64,000 nt of DNA from Eucalyptus grandis (taxonomy: Eukaryota; Streptophyta; Magnoliopsida; Myrtales; Myrtaceae), in contig NC_052622.1 of NCBI RefSeq assembly GCF_016545825.1, positions 439,001 through 503,000 on the forward strand. Reading direction: 5' to 3'. A model generated the notes under the pieces. That model was not told the origin of the DNA. It did not search any database and saw only the letters and a program-made list of their open reading frames with translations. The stretch's first letter is position 1; every line of letters begins with the position of its first letter. The translations under genes were made by a program, and so were the position numbers. Positions 1-10,639 of this stretch are shown here, in pieces.

Positions 1-435
1 GCGGTGTTCGCAGCAATAGCCTTCTCATCGCCTGTGAGTTCTGCGAGGACGTTAGACTTGCCAGAGATGTCCACAGGCCCCACTGGCGGAACCGGAAGCC
101 CGGATGGAGCCACTGGCTCAGGCCACGGCCCCAACTGGGACTACAGCTGGGGCTGGGGTTCAAGCCCGGGGAGTGGCTGGGGCTACGGTTCGGGGTCTGG
201 CCATTCACCCACAGGATTCGGCAAGGGATTTGGGTACGGCTTTGGTTCGGGGACAGGATCAGGATCTGGGTTCGGGTATGGTTCAGGGGGTGGCGGTGCT
301 CACGGCGGAGGCTCTGGGTACGGAAGTGGTTCTGGCAGATCTGGAGGTGCTGGAGCAGGCGGCGGGAGCGGCAATTCTGGTGGATCCGGCGGTAAATCCC
401 CGTCATACCCTAGAGACAGAGACCACCGTACTTAA
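1..435 (+). CDS. Glycine-rich secreted protein, 5' end cut by the window
   Basis: The frame is open from the first base and ends at TAA 433-435. It begins with a hydrophobic Ala/Phe/Ile stretch ending in VSSA, which looks like the end of a signal peptide, so the real start is probably only a few codons upstream. The rest is low-complexity Gly/Ser with aromatic residues spaced through it (GYGSGSG, GFGYGFG, WGWG), then a short basic tail ending DRDHRT. This composition fits glycine-rich cell-wall or secreted proteins. No enzymatic domain is present and the exact subclass cannot be fixed. No intron is seen in the visible part. Confidence 0.6.
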   Translation, partial: AVFAAIAFSSPVSSARTLDLPEMSTGPTGGTGSPDGATGSGHGPNWDYSWGWGSSPGSGWGYGSGSGHSPTGFGKGFGYGFGSGTGSGSGFGYGSGGGGAHGGGSGYGSGSGRSGGAGAGGGSGNSGGSGGKSPSYPRDRDHRT

Positions 436-1955
436 TATGCTGAGACGATCGGTTCAAGAAAGAATTTACCTTCTAGAGAAAATAGGGTCCTCAGGGTCGT
501 AACGCGTGCATCATGTACGAAATCATGTCTTCAGCATGAGAAATATATATTTATATATATGTATATATATGGCAACATAATGTCAGCAGAATAGTACCAA
601 TCTCCATCTTTTCTACCATACTACCAGAAATAGCTGCGTGGGTTCTGGACCACATGCCCGAAAACATTTAAGTTGGAGCAGCATAACGGCCAATGACCAA
701 ACGAATCTCGGCCAGTCACTCAGTTTCGCTCAAAATAATTTCATCCACAGGCATACAGCCCCAACTGTAGATATTGTCAAGGAAAGTCGTTGCTTTTTCC
801 AAAGATCGCTTCATCTTCACCACACAGATAAATACTGCATTCAATCAGCAGTCTAGTCTTCGACCAAAAAAAAAAAATATAAGCAGTCTAGTCGGATGGA
901 ATGTAACTAGAATGGCTAATGACAAGGACTTTACACATTGAAAGCCCGTTCGCTACACGGAATCCTGTTTATAAACAGCAGCCGCAAGCACCATTCTTTT
1001 AATTGATTCACCACATCAAATAAACTTCTAGTCGTGGCCTCTATCCTCTAATTCCGAGCAACACCAACGTCCAGTCTTTTCTTTCGGAAGGATGGAATTT
1101 CGATGAGCAATACCATGGAAAGAGGCATTTCTCACACTCCACAAGCAAAGAAAATGAAATGAAAAAGGTGGTCAATGAGAATAAAAACTCTCTAAACAGA
1201 CATCCATCCAAATCATTAAATTCACTCAATAAACCAAAAGAGAAACATACTTGAAAGTAGCTTATATAATTGACCCTATCATTCTCCAACTGCATGTGGA
1301 ACCCAGTATCCTGCAAAATCTGTCAGTCATATCATAAAGCACTCGATCTAAATTCGACTATGAGATTTATTTGCTTCTGTATCGTGAATCCAATCACAAT
1401 GTTTTCAGTCTCACTAAAAGTAAAAACAAAGAAATGAGCAACTTCTATCCACAAAAATCCACTCTCCAACGATTACAAATGCCAAAACAATAACAAGCAA
1501 CAACAAAGCAAAACATAACCACGACCTGTTGTTGCTCTTCTAAGCCATGAGCCTGTGCCTGCCATTCCAACGTCCCTTCAGCTTCCACATGGGAAAGCAT
1601 GGGCAACTTCAACAAAATAGCCAAGCCCACTAACACAACCAAGATTTAATGTGCAAGTACATTCCTCGGGCCAAAAAGGTCAACAACTTGATAATATGGA
1701 TCAAAAGTAAAACATATTGGTCACATTGTGAAGAAGCACACTGTCAGAGCCCACTAGCATTCCTCATCACCAGATTCTCATTAAAAGCAGTAGCCTCATC
1801 AAGCTCAACATTATACCTATTCAGCTTGAATCGGCTCAAGTTTTAAAAAAAAAAAAAAAAAACTAACTACCAACCTACGGTTGATGTCAAGCACTTCAAC
1901 CATGTCAAAAAAAAGAAAGTACGTATTCCAGCACGACCTTTAACAACTTCATTCT
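436..1955. other. Intergenic; AT repeat and possible exon relics
   Basis: An AT dinucleotide-rich patch lies at about 540-572. On the minus strand, short stretches look exon-like: about 1255-1313 sits between an AG and a GTATG, and about 1745-1830 is open and ends in TGA. I could not link them into a model or recognise a family. A run of A at 1843-1861 is the only other landmark. Confidence 0.3.
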
Positions 1956-3775
1956 TCATTTGGGACGCTTTTCCTTACATGCTATAGCATTACAGTAACA
2001 TTTCATCCTCCGCAGGACATCAGCACAACGAACATGGCTAACTCTGTAATCAAAAGTCAACTCTCTTAATGGAGGTATGTCTTTCGAAGCAAAAAACATT
2101 ATGTGCGGCATTCTCTTGTCATGGTGATCAGAGAGCACATTTTGTGCATATAAATTTGGAGAGCAACTGTGGTTGATAAACCTCCCGATGTTTCCTTGCG
2201 CCTTGGCATCAATAGTAAAGCACTTGCCACTCTGCTTGCAGGTGGCACCACCAACCCCGATATTAAAGAAATACTTGTGTTTGTTGAACTCTGGCGAAAC
2301 TAACTCATCTGGAAGTACTTTGCCAATGTACTCGCAAACAAAACTACCTAATGGGATGTGTGATTGTGATCTGACGCCCCACCCCTTTCCTCGAGTTTGA
2401 AATATCTCTAGGTCAAACTTGATGCCACTTTGACTTGCTCTGTTAATGCAAGAGTGCGAGCAAGTACAAGATGGGCCGCACTCATAAACAAGGGGCTTAA
2501 ACTTCGAAATTCGTCCATCTCGTTTGTATGGCAATGTCCCTCCATTCTTTATTACACAAGAACATATCCTGGAACGACATACTTCCTTGCAATTGCAACC
2601 GATTGAAGGAGACAGATCCTTTAGCTCTGGATAAGTGATATCAGTAATGTAATTGAAAGGTGAAGGTTGCACCTTACAAACTGCACCAAAAACTTGAATT
2701 GATACCGTTTCTCTCCCTTGACCTATATCATCATCCACATAGACACGTTCAAGAGCTCTTGAACTATTCGAACAAACTGGAGCACTCCCATCATGGTTAT
2801 TTCTTGTCAGGTTTCTGGTCAATCTGAACTTGTAAATCATCTTTCCCAAAGGCCCTCTTTCTATCCAATACCGACGAACGTAGAATAAACCTTCATAAAC
2901 ATATTTGCACCTAGAAAGTCTCTCATGGTTGGCATCCCTAAGACCAGAACCGTTCTTCGTAAGATCATATCTGCGAATAAAGCGCACAGGTTTTGGAAAC
3001 GCATGCTATTCCTCAGAGCAAGGTTACCCCCACTCAGCTTTTGATCCTCAAGGCAACCCCTTCGGCCCATTACACGGTTTCCACCTTCGCCACAATAAAC
3101 CACCTCATCTTCGGAACTCACGCTATTTGAGTATTGGCCAGAGTGTCGCATAAGGTACCCTATTCAACCCGAGCACCCAATCTATGCCTCTTATATTTTG
3201 ACTGTGAAGGCCGGTCACAACCAGTTCAGCCCTACAACAGAACTCCTGCCCTATTTCAACACCAGATACAGAGCCTACCGATTTTCAGGATTAACACACT
3301 TCCCTGAACTTTTCATACGCTCCAAAGCCTCACTAAAAACTGAAATTCCAGAGTCTTTATCAAACACATGCTTTGACTTCCGCGCACGTCTAACCTCTTC
3401 ATATATCTCGTGAAACGTATCCACGGCCTCCTTTACCTTCATCTGATCACTAACAACTTCCTCGCGTTCAGCAGCAAGAGTTCTCGAGTCTCTCCTCGCA
3501 ACACCACCGCGAGAATCGACGGAGGGTACATTGGCAGGACTTACCTCAGTAGGACGCGTCCTCGAGCGCCTGGGAACGGCGACCGCGTCTTCATCGTCTG
3601 GTTTGGTGTGAGAGGCACCGGCTCTGTTCAAACGGCTCCTGGACGTACCACCGCCTTGGCCTCCATTCTTTGCAGTGTCGGTGCGAGCGACTCGACGTTC
3701 GTCCGGTTTACGAGATCCTCCAGGGTTGTCAACTCTCGGTCGCTTCCCCAGCGAACGACGCATGTAATCTTCCAT
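1956..3775 (-). pseudogene. SUVH5/6-type histone H3K9 methyltransferase, frame broken
   Basis: Intronless gene on the minus strand. Start ATG is taken at 3775 (MEDYMRRSLGKRPRVD); stop at 1956-1958. Order of parts: a basic N-terminal region, a helical segment VKEAVDTFHEIYEEV, an SRA/YDG domain that binds methylated DNA (GSVSGVEIGQEF, GLHSQNIRGID, GGNLALRNSM, PVRFIRRYD), then pre-SET cysteines (GCNCKEVC, CGPSCTC), SET (GWGVR, GRFINHSCSPNLYAQN, ELTFDYRV) and post-SET CYCNAIAC. IPHIM-type wording after NHSC and the pre-SET spacing point to SUVH5/6 rather than SUVH1/3. Three frame breaks interrupt it: near 3285 (after VNPEN), near 3150-3160 (about 11 nt missing in the SRA compared with the family) and at 3003 (one base). 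The last 343 codons (1956-2987), with all of pre-SET, SET and post-SET, remain open. The family silences transposons by H3K9 methylation. A sequencing error could explain a single-base break but not the 11-nt loss, so I call it a pseudogene; a truncated SET-only product is possible. Confidence 0.75.
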
Positions 3776-4749
3776 TTCCAAAGTCGCAGGGCGAACAGAA
3801 AGCGAAGCACTCTGGTCACGATCACGACCGGCAAGAACCGCGGCAAGCAGAAAGATCATCAGAAGCGAACAATAGAAGAAGCGGGAACAGAAACGCTAGG
3901 TAAGTGACATGCAAGGTGAAGGGAAGCATATAAAGCCGAAACATAGAGAAAGACGAGAAAGTAAAGATCGCACGGGAACGGCGATCGCGTCTTCGTCGTC
4001 TGGTTTGGAGTGAGAAGCACCGGCTCTGTTCATACGACTCCTGGACGTACCACCGCCTTGGCCTCCATTCTTTGCAGAGTCGGTGGAAGCGATTCGACGT
4101 TCGTCTGGTTCGCGAGATCCTCCGGGGCTGTCAACTCTCGGTCGCTTCCCCAGGGAATGCCGCCTGTAATCTCCCATTTCCGAAGAGGCACGGCGAACAG
4201 AAAGCGAAGCACTCTGTTCACGATCAAGACCGGCAACAACCGCGGCAAACAAAAAGATCATCAGAAGCGAACAATAGAAGAGAAGGATTAGAAACGCTAG
4301 GAAAGCGACAGCGCAAGGCGAACGGAGCATATAAAGCCGAAACACAGAAAAAGACGAGAAAGAAAAGATCGCACAGGAACGGCGATCGCGTCTCCATCGT
4401 CTGGTTTGGAGTAAGAAGCACCGGCTCCGTTCGAACGACTCCTGGACGTACCACCGCCTTGGCCTCCATTCTCTGCAGTCTCGGTGCGAGCGACTCGACG
4501 TTCGGCCGGTTTACGAGACCCTCCGGGGCCGTCAACTCTCGGTCGCTTCCCCAGGGAATGACGCCTGTAATCTCCCATTTCCGAAGTGTGCGAAGCACTC
4601 TGGTCACGATCGAGACCGGCACGAACAGCCGCAAACGAAAAAGGTCATCAGAAGCGAGGAACAGAAACGCTACGAAGGCGACGACGCAAGGCGAACGGAA
4701 GCATATGAAGCCGAAACGCAGAAAAAGACGAGAAAGAAAAGATCGCACG
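3572..4749 (-). repeat. Three tandem copies (about 402 bp) of the SUVH 5' end
   Basis: The same block occurs at 3572-3973, 3974-4374 and 4375-4749. Anchors such as CACCGGCTC fall at 3616, 4018 and 4419, giving periods of 402 and 401. Each copy holds, on the minus strand, an ATG (3775, 4177, 4578) starting M(E/G)DY..R(R/H)SLGKRPRVD and about 55-60 more homologous codons, plus upstream leader sequence. Only the copy nearest the gene runs on into the SUVH body; the outer two diverge after ..AVP and soon stop. The third copy has lost roughly 25 bp. Leader-side sequence such as GACGAGAAAGAAAAGATCGC closes each unit. Confidence 0.85.
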
Positions 4750-4829
4750 GCTTGCACGGAAGCTGCATCGCCAAACGTGACGAACGAGTTCAACTACAAA
4801 AGTTCAAAGTAACGGAGGAAGTAGAGCTA

Positions 4830-5040
4830 GCAAGCCATGGCGCGAGCAAGAAGAGAAAAACGCCGAGGGAACGAGCGAGCGAGCGACCGAGCGACCGAGA
4901 GGAAGACGAAGAAGAAGAAGAAGAAGAAGAAGAAGAAGAGAACCTGCAGAAGAGCCTCGAGACGGGAGCGAAAACGGAGAGAAAATGCCGTTCTCAACGA
5001 GGAAGACGAAGAAGAAGAAGAAGAGAGAGTGGTTGAAGCG
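4830..5040. repeat. Purine-rich tract with GAA microsatellite
   Basis: Strong purine/pyrimidine strand bias, with GAA/GAAGAC runs at about 4903-4939 and 5000-5025. On the minus strand this is a CT-rich tract just upstream of the triplicated SUVH 5' units, typical of a plant leader or promoter. Long frames here are low-complexity Glu/Lys/Arg and are not taken as genes. Confidence 0.7.
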
Positions 5041-5179
5041 ATAGAGAGAGAGTCGGCAGAAACCGTCAGGGAGCAGCAGAATGAAATGACGGGAAGACGC
5101 ACGGTCCGGCTAAGCTGCGCACGGGGGCGAAATATGCACCGGCCTGCGTGCTGGTATATCATCATTGAGAAACGAAACG

Positions 5180-6772
5180 CGGCTTCGAAATTTGAATGAG
5201 TCGGTTCGTTCATCAAAATTTTGTTACGCCCGTTTTTAGTTGAGAAAGGGGGCATTTAATTATAGAGGTAAGTCGCGAGTTCATCTCAATATCATCCAAA
5301 ATTCAATATCTAGCAAAATGATAATAACGATGATAATGATGATAAAAAAGAAAATTACCCACTTCACATGCTCTATTTTCAGAATTCATTTCCGCATCCT
5401 CAAATTTAAATTCATCACCAAATTTTGTCAAATCAATTATTTTCAATTTATTTATCAAATTAAAATTTGCTTGTCTCTTTTGTGTCCGTGATCCTTCTTC
5501 GCCTCTCTCTATTCTCTCTTTATGCAATCATTTTTTGAGCATTTAATCAGTCCCTAAATGAGATTTTTAGTAGCCGTGACTACACCTCATGATCTCATAT
5601 TTAAGGTTGCCAGCCATCATGGATGACCTCAAATCATGTCCACGGGACACAAGGAGGTTTGTGACTTTTTACATTAATGAGAAATAATCGAGGCTACATT
5701 GATCGAGTAAGAAGGTTGAGATCGAATTTCCGATCATATAATAGGTTTAATAATTATGGGTAAATTTTTCCAAAAAGAACGGTGAGGACATTTTTAATGA
5801 GAAAAATGATAATATGATATCAGTTTACGATAAAACTGGGTCGAAGCAAATCCATTTTCATTAAACGGGGAAATAGATTTGCTTTAATTCTTGTGCAGAA
5901 TCATGCACGGAACAACTATTCCCTGTCAGATATATCTTGTCCCGCAGAAGACTTCTGCAATAAATATCTCTCTCCCTTCTCTCTCCTCCGCAGTTTGCAA
6001 CACTTGCTTTTTTCGTTTTTCTACCGCGGAGCTGGACCTCGAGTAAACCGTGGTCGTGAGCTCGTGCTCAAGCGACCATGGCTGCTTTGACCTCGATCTC
6101 TAGCCTCAAGAACAAGCTCCACAGCCATAGCAGTTGCGAGACTGCAGATTAATCGTCCACGAACTCTTTAAATGCGGCGATTTAGCATAATAGAGAAAAA
6201 AGATAGGGAGAATGTCTGTTTGCTCGAAACACATGCTGCCGTGGCTACCGCAACCTCTAGGCTCAAGGTCGGATGCCGTGGTCGCCGTGGCCACGGACCT
6301 TGCTAGAGCTCCGCGGCGCGGCGCGGAGAATACATCGGTGACGCCGATTTGGACGAGCCGATGGGAGTCACTCCGCCGTCGTCCGATTTTGGCGTCCATG
6401 GAGGCGACGAGGAATTGCAGAGGGAGTTGGAGAGAGAAAGTCAAGAGGGAGTGAGTGACGTGACGGGAGGAGGGAGGGGAAAGCGGGCCCCCCACGCAGA
6501 CGCCTCCAGCTGTTATCGACTTGAAAGGTGGGCCCGAGAAGACACGTGTTGCTCCCTAAGTGGCTTATGTGATAATGAGGTGGCACTAAAGGATTATTAG
6601 CAAACAATCTTGTCATTTCCGAGTGCCCATCAATGTTTCCATAACTCTGTCCCATCAAATGAAAACAAAGAACAAGAAAAAACCCGAAACAAAAGTACCC
6701 TCAAATAAGACAAACGATGTTGTTTCTGAATACATGAACGGATTTGATTTCGTCAATGATAAAAAAGAATTA
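5180..6772. other. Intergenic region, no supported gene
   Basis: AT-rich up to about 5900, then a more GC-rich patch (6050-6550). A short frame at 6077 (MAALTSISSLKNKLHSHS) follows a CT-rich leader but stops after 24 codons. A minus-strand frame around 6100-6490 has no family I recognise. Nothing else is supported. Confidence 0.3.
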
Positions 6773-7593
6773 TTATACATGGGCCACCCACAGGGCAGTG
6801 GCTACAAGGCCTATCAAGCCCGAAACAATCTTGCAACTCCGACCGTGGACAAGCCCGTCTGAAGAAGATGAGGCTGGGGTGTCGGTCTTCGAACCGGGTT
6901 GGGTTGCAGCACCCGCCCCGGGAGCCGCTTGCGGCGCGCCGGCGGGCGAGGCGGCTTGCGAGTTCGCCACGTTGACCTGGAGCTTCATCCCTCCGAGGCA
7001 GTATAACCGGTTACCGGATATGAAGTACCATGGGCCGGGTCTCGTGAGCGGGACGGTCGTGTTGCCATTTGAGAATGTTTGGAGCGCGTTCGTCGTGCTG
7101 CAGTTGTTGTAGCTATCTTTGCTCACTTCTTCCACGCTATCCGATGATGGGTATTGAAACGCTTCGCCATTGGTATGGCAAGAACACAAAAATAAAAAGC
7201 CTTTCACAATCAAAATTCCGTGGTTCAAACATTTACGTGCCAATTCCTAATTCAAGTAATATACGCATTCATTTTCATAGAAAGACAAATGAAGATTATG
7301 ATTTACAAAGTATGACTACTTTCATCAACTAAACTATCGGTAGACATGGAATAGAACTGTGATCTTTCTAATTACATAGAATTTATGGCAAAATCACGGC
7401 ACGATATGTATCATAGCACAAGAAACTTACATAAAACGTCTCCAACGGTGAAGGCCTTGCCGTTAGCCCAGGTATCGAGATCGGTGCTGATGTCCCAGCC
7501 GGAGGAGTCACCCACTGTGTAAGTGGTGGCCTCGCACATCGAAGCTACGGCACCGAGGACAAGGACGAAACAAATCGGAAGCAGCTTTGCCAT
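6773..7593 (-). CDS. Phytocyanin (uclacyanin/ENODL-like) without copper ligands
   Basis: Two exons: 7593-7431 and 7161-6773, joined in phase (donor GTAAGT, acceptor AAG), giving 183 aa. A signal peptide (MAKLLPICFVLVLGAVAS) is followed by a plastocyanin-like domain (TYTVGDSSGWD, GDVLSFQYPSSDSVEEVSKD, TVPLTRPGPWYFISGNRLYC, GGMKLQVNV), then a Pro/Ala/Ser linker and a hydrophobic tail (SGLIGLVATALWV) that fits a GPI anchor signal. The disulphide cysteines (YNNC and RLYC) are kept. Three of the four usual copper positions are changed: His to Asp (SSDSV), Cys to Ser (YFISG) and His to Tyr (RLYC); the Met in GGM remains. It should therefore not bind copper, as in early-nodulin-like proteins. Its likely place is the outer plasma membrane or cell wall. 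The intron position is the one conserved in phytocyanins. Confidence 0.88.
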
Positions 7594-7619
7594 CTTGAGT
7601 TCGAACAAGAAAGGACTGG

Positions 7620-8950
7620 AGCAAATGGGGTGGATTTATCATATGTGGGAGTGAATGGGGCCCTACTTATGTGATCAGATTACCTAACTTCCAAAGAAAG
7701 CGTTGGGCTAACCCGTCCCAGGATGAGAATTAAATATAGTTTACCTAATGGAGATGCACTACCCAATATTCTCATCAGCCCAGTTCTAATTTGCCTAACG
7801 ATCATCAAAATAATGATCGGTAGAAGTTTCTGTCCCTGAAGAAATTATTGCTGACGCACTTAATATTCCCTCCGCGCGAGGTCGAGTTTGTTAGCAAAAT
7901 CAAATATTAAATCACGTTCTCATCTAACTATTTAAGCTTTTACAACAACTAGTTGTGGTCCCACAAAAATTAACATGGTGTTAGTCTCTCAGAGCTCGAG
8001 TTGCCAACAAGTCCTTGTGGTCCCACAAAAATTAACATGATATTCATTTATTAGAGCTCAAGTTACCAATAAGTCCGAACTCAACAATCGCAAGAGAGAA
8101 TTACAGGTTGTTGCGGCTCTAATCTAGGCCTGATGTATAAGAGAGAGATTGTTGAGGCTATCCCATATTGATTGTGGAATAAACTGGTGATCGGTTTATA
8201 AGTATAATATAAATTTTTTGAACTAGCTTTTAGAATGAGAGAAGTGCAAAACTACCCAGCACAATTACCAGAGTTAGAAGTCATGAGTTTAAATTTTTCA
8301 GGCTCCATTTGCCTCATCAATTAAATATGTTAAATATTAAATTACAGAGTTTATCAAGTTCTTGTGGACAAAGCGTGATGAAACTTGCGTGATGTTTTCA
8401 GATTGACTATCTAATTCCCCTTTTTCAAGGGATGAGAAGTATATAATAAGATCGATTGGGTGATAATTAGGTGTAAAAAGATTGAAGAACGAATTGAAAA
8501 AGGAGAATGCGATGCCCAATACGGGTCGCGGCTAGGGAAGGAAATGTCTGCCGAGAAGATGGGAAAGAGTTGGTTGGAGTGGGTGAAAGGGCGGGCTTTG
8601 TGCGTTGTAGGCAGTTAAGCACCTCCCAACTCCTCTACTTTCTATGTTTGACCCTACGCAAGGGGAAGACTACGTGAAAATATGGTTCTCATTTCGTGTC
8701 CATTTGAGTAATTAACCTAACTTTCGAGCTACATAAGATGATATGGAACTTTACCTCGGAGTACATAATATTAAGTTATATAAAATGATATAAAGCTCCA
8801 CATGATATTTTCTCTTGCGCATGTAAATAAAAAGAATTATTTCATAGAGAAAGCATACAATTCATAAGTTGTAACCACACGACCCATTTGATTTGAGGTA
8901 AGTGCCATTTATAAATTACTCAATAAAGACTCTCATTTGAAGAAGGACTT
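7620..8950. other. Intergenic; 62-bp tandem duplication
   Basis: A unit beginning TTGTGGTCCCACAAAAATTA occurs at 7953 and again at 8015, with the following AGAGCTC..GTTRCCAAYAAGTCC also repeated, so two direct copies of about 62-65 bp abut. The rest (8080-8940) is AT-rich and may include old LTR remnants (GAGGCTATCCCATATTG at about 8153), which I could not delimit. No gene seen. Confidence 0.5.
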
Positions 8951-8999
8951 GAGATGTCATTTAAGCAAGATAGCTATGTGGATGATGGTTTTATTATTA

Positions 9000-9083
9000 A
9001 TGGGCTTAAGGCCCGTCCGCCCATGTTGGGCCTAAAAGCCCAGCCCACAGGAATAGGGCCCGTGGATGAAGGGTCGTATAAAA
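9000..9083 (+). promoter_or_regulatory. Promoter-like cluster of site II (TGGGCY) motifs plus TATA box
   Basis: Four TGGGCY or reverse-complement elements sit at 9001-9006, 9027-9032, 9037-9042 and 9042-9047, followed by TATAAAA at 9077-9083 and a CT-rich stretch at 9136-9170. Site II clusters are typical of plant ribosomal, mitochondrial and cell-cycle gene promoters. No recognisable coding sequence follows before the fold-back cluster at 9.5 kb; the 106-codon frame overlapping the motifs is not gene-like. Confidence 0.5.
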
Positions 9084-9525
9084 GGGAGGAGAGAGAGGGA
9101 GAACGCACCTTTTTTGGAATTAAAAACGTACGTACGTCTCTCGCTCTCGCTCTCTCTCTCTCCCAAAGGAAAACAGTAAAGCACAAGGCACGTTTTTCTT
9201 CCCTTCAAAGCGAATTGGCGTCATCAGATCGAACAGGACCAAATTCACTTTCTCATATCGGTGTCGGTGTTTAATCTGTGGCTAAAAAAATACGCTCGAA
9301 TCCATGGTGTGCTTTAGGATCGGTGATATGTGTTGTTTTCCCGGGCTCATCTTCCGCATTCGTTTTAGGGGTTTGATTTAGTGTCGAATCCGGTTTTTGA
9401 GAATTCATTAATCCCAACAGTGGAAAATGAAAGGAGAAGGCAAAATTGGATAATGATTTCTCTAGTTGCATGTGCAATGAAAAAAAGTCAAAAGAAGAGA
9501 AATGAAATAAGCAAATAGGCAAAAT

Positions 9526-10141
9526 GAGAATTACCAAAAAAGTTTTAAACCTGTTTTTCTTATCAATTCAATTTTAAATTTTTTGTATTCATATCAATTC
9601 AATTCATTCAGCCAAATTTCCCTGGCTAACGTTGATGTGGGTATCGACCAACACTAATATGGAAGTTTTTTAATAATATTTTAAATATTTTCTAATTTTT
9701 TGCTGATTTTTAGTTTTTATTTTTTCCTCCTTCTTTCTTCTTTCTCTAGCTAGTGGGAAGGCTTAGCAAGACCCATCCCGGTCCGCCACTAGTGAGGCCG
9801 AGCTACACTAGATCTAGTGGGGCCTCACCCTCACTAGTGGCCGCTTGGGGTGAGCCTTGCCATTGGTTGGTGATGCTAACCTCGTTGGGTCTTGTCACTG
9901 GTCAGAGAAAGAACGAAGGAGGAGAAAAGAAAAAAAAGATAAATAAATAAGAAAATAAAAAAGGATTAAATATTATTCGAAAAAAAATTATCCATGTCCA
10001 CATCTACATTAGTTGGATGGCCAGTGTGCATGTTTGTGCCGGTTAGCCAAAATTGGTTACATGGATTATAAAAATGCAAAAGATTTAGGATTAAAATAAC
10101 ACAATTATAATAGGTGTATGACTTTTTTGTTAATTTTTCCA
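9526..10141. mobile_element. Fold-back element A (non-autonomous)
   Basis: The left end GAGAATTACCAAAAAAGTTT is answered in reverse at the right by GACTTTTTTGTTAATTTTTCC, and the inner arms also pair (GCCAAATTT..GGCTAACGTTGATGTGG against CCACATCTACATTAGTTGG..GGTTAGCCAAAATTGG). The core at about 9755-9900 is GC-rich (CTCACTAGTGGCCGCTTGGG). No coding sequence. Confidence 0.65.
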
Positions 10142-10254
10142 ATAAACGGAAATAACCCTCTTCCTCTATGCTCTTTTTTGGGAAGTAAGGACAACGGTGG
10201 AAAGAAGCTAGAGCCATATTCTAATTTCCTACATTTATACCGACTTTGACAGGA

Positions 10255-10395
10255 AATGCAATCTGTTTGGTCCAATTCTAAGGAATAAATGTACTTTCCA
10301 TATTCATGTTATCCAAATAAAAAAGGACAAATAAACTTGCCTAAATATTCATTTCCTTTCTCTTACGATCTCTTCCATCCAACCAAACAAAGTCG
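10255..10395. mobile_element. Possible short MITE
   Basis: CTGTTTGGTCCAA at about 10262 is mirrored by CCAACCAAACAAAG at about 10379, with AT-rich sequence between. The ends are imperfect and I could not find a target duplication. Confidence 0.3.
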
Positions 10396-10639
10396 TGTAT
10401 AAGAATTACCACCACATGAGTTTCCACAAAAAGCTAAAGTCAGTCTAATGGTTTTTGCTCAGGACGAGGGCAGAAAAAACCTTTAAAGCTGATCCCTTTT
10501 AAGAACTGTAGAAACTTGTTACTTCATTAACACCCATGAAAAAAGGAAAAAACGTCTTTGATCGCCGACTCAGTAGGCAAAAGCGAGTTAAGAAGCGACA
10601 GAGGCAAAAGATTTGCTTAGAGTAGAGAGGGCAAATAAT

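Noticed and set aside
4830..5255. Long Glu/Lys/Arg and Ser/Phe frames on both strands
   Set aside because: Translation of the GAA/CT repeat tract.
8954..9274. 106-codon frame over the site II cluster
   Set aside because: It covers promoter motifs, TATA and a CT tract; composition is not protein-like.
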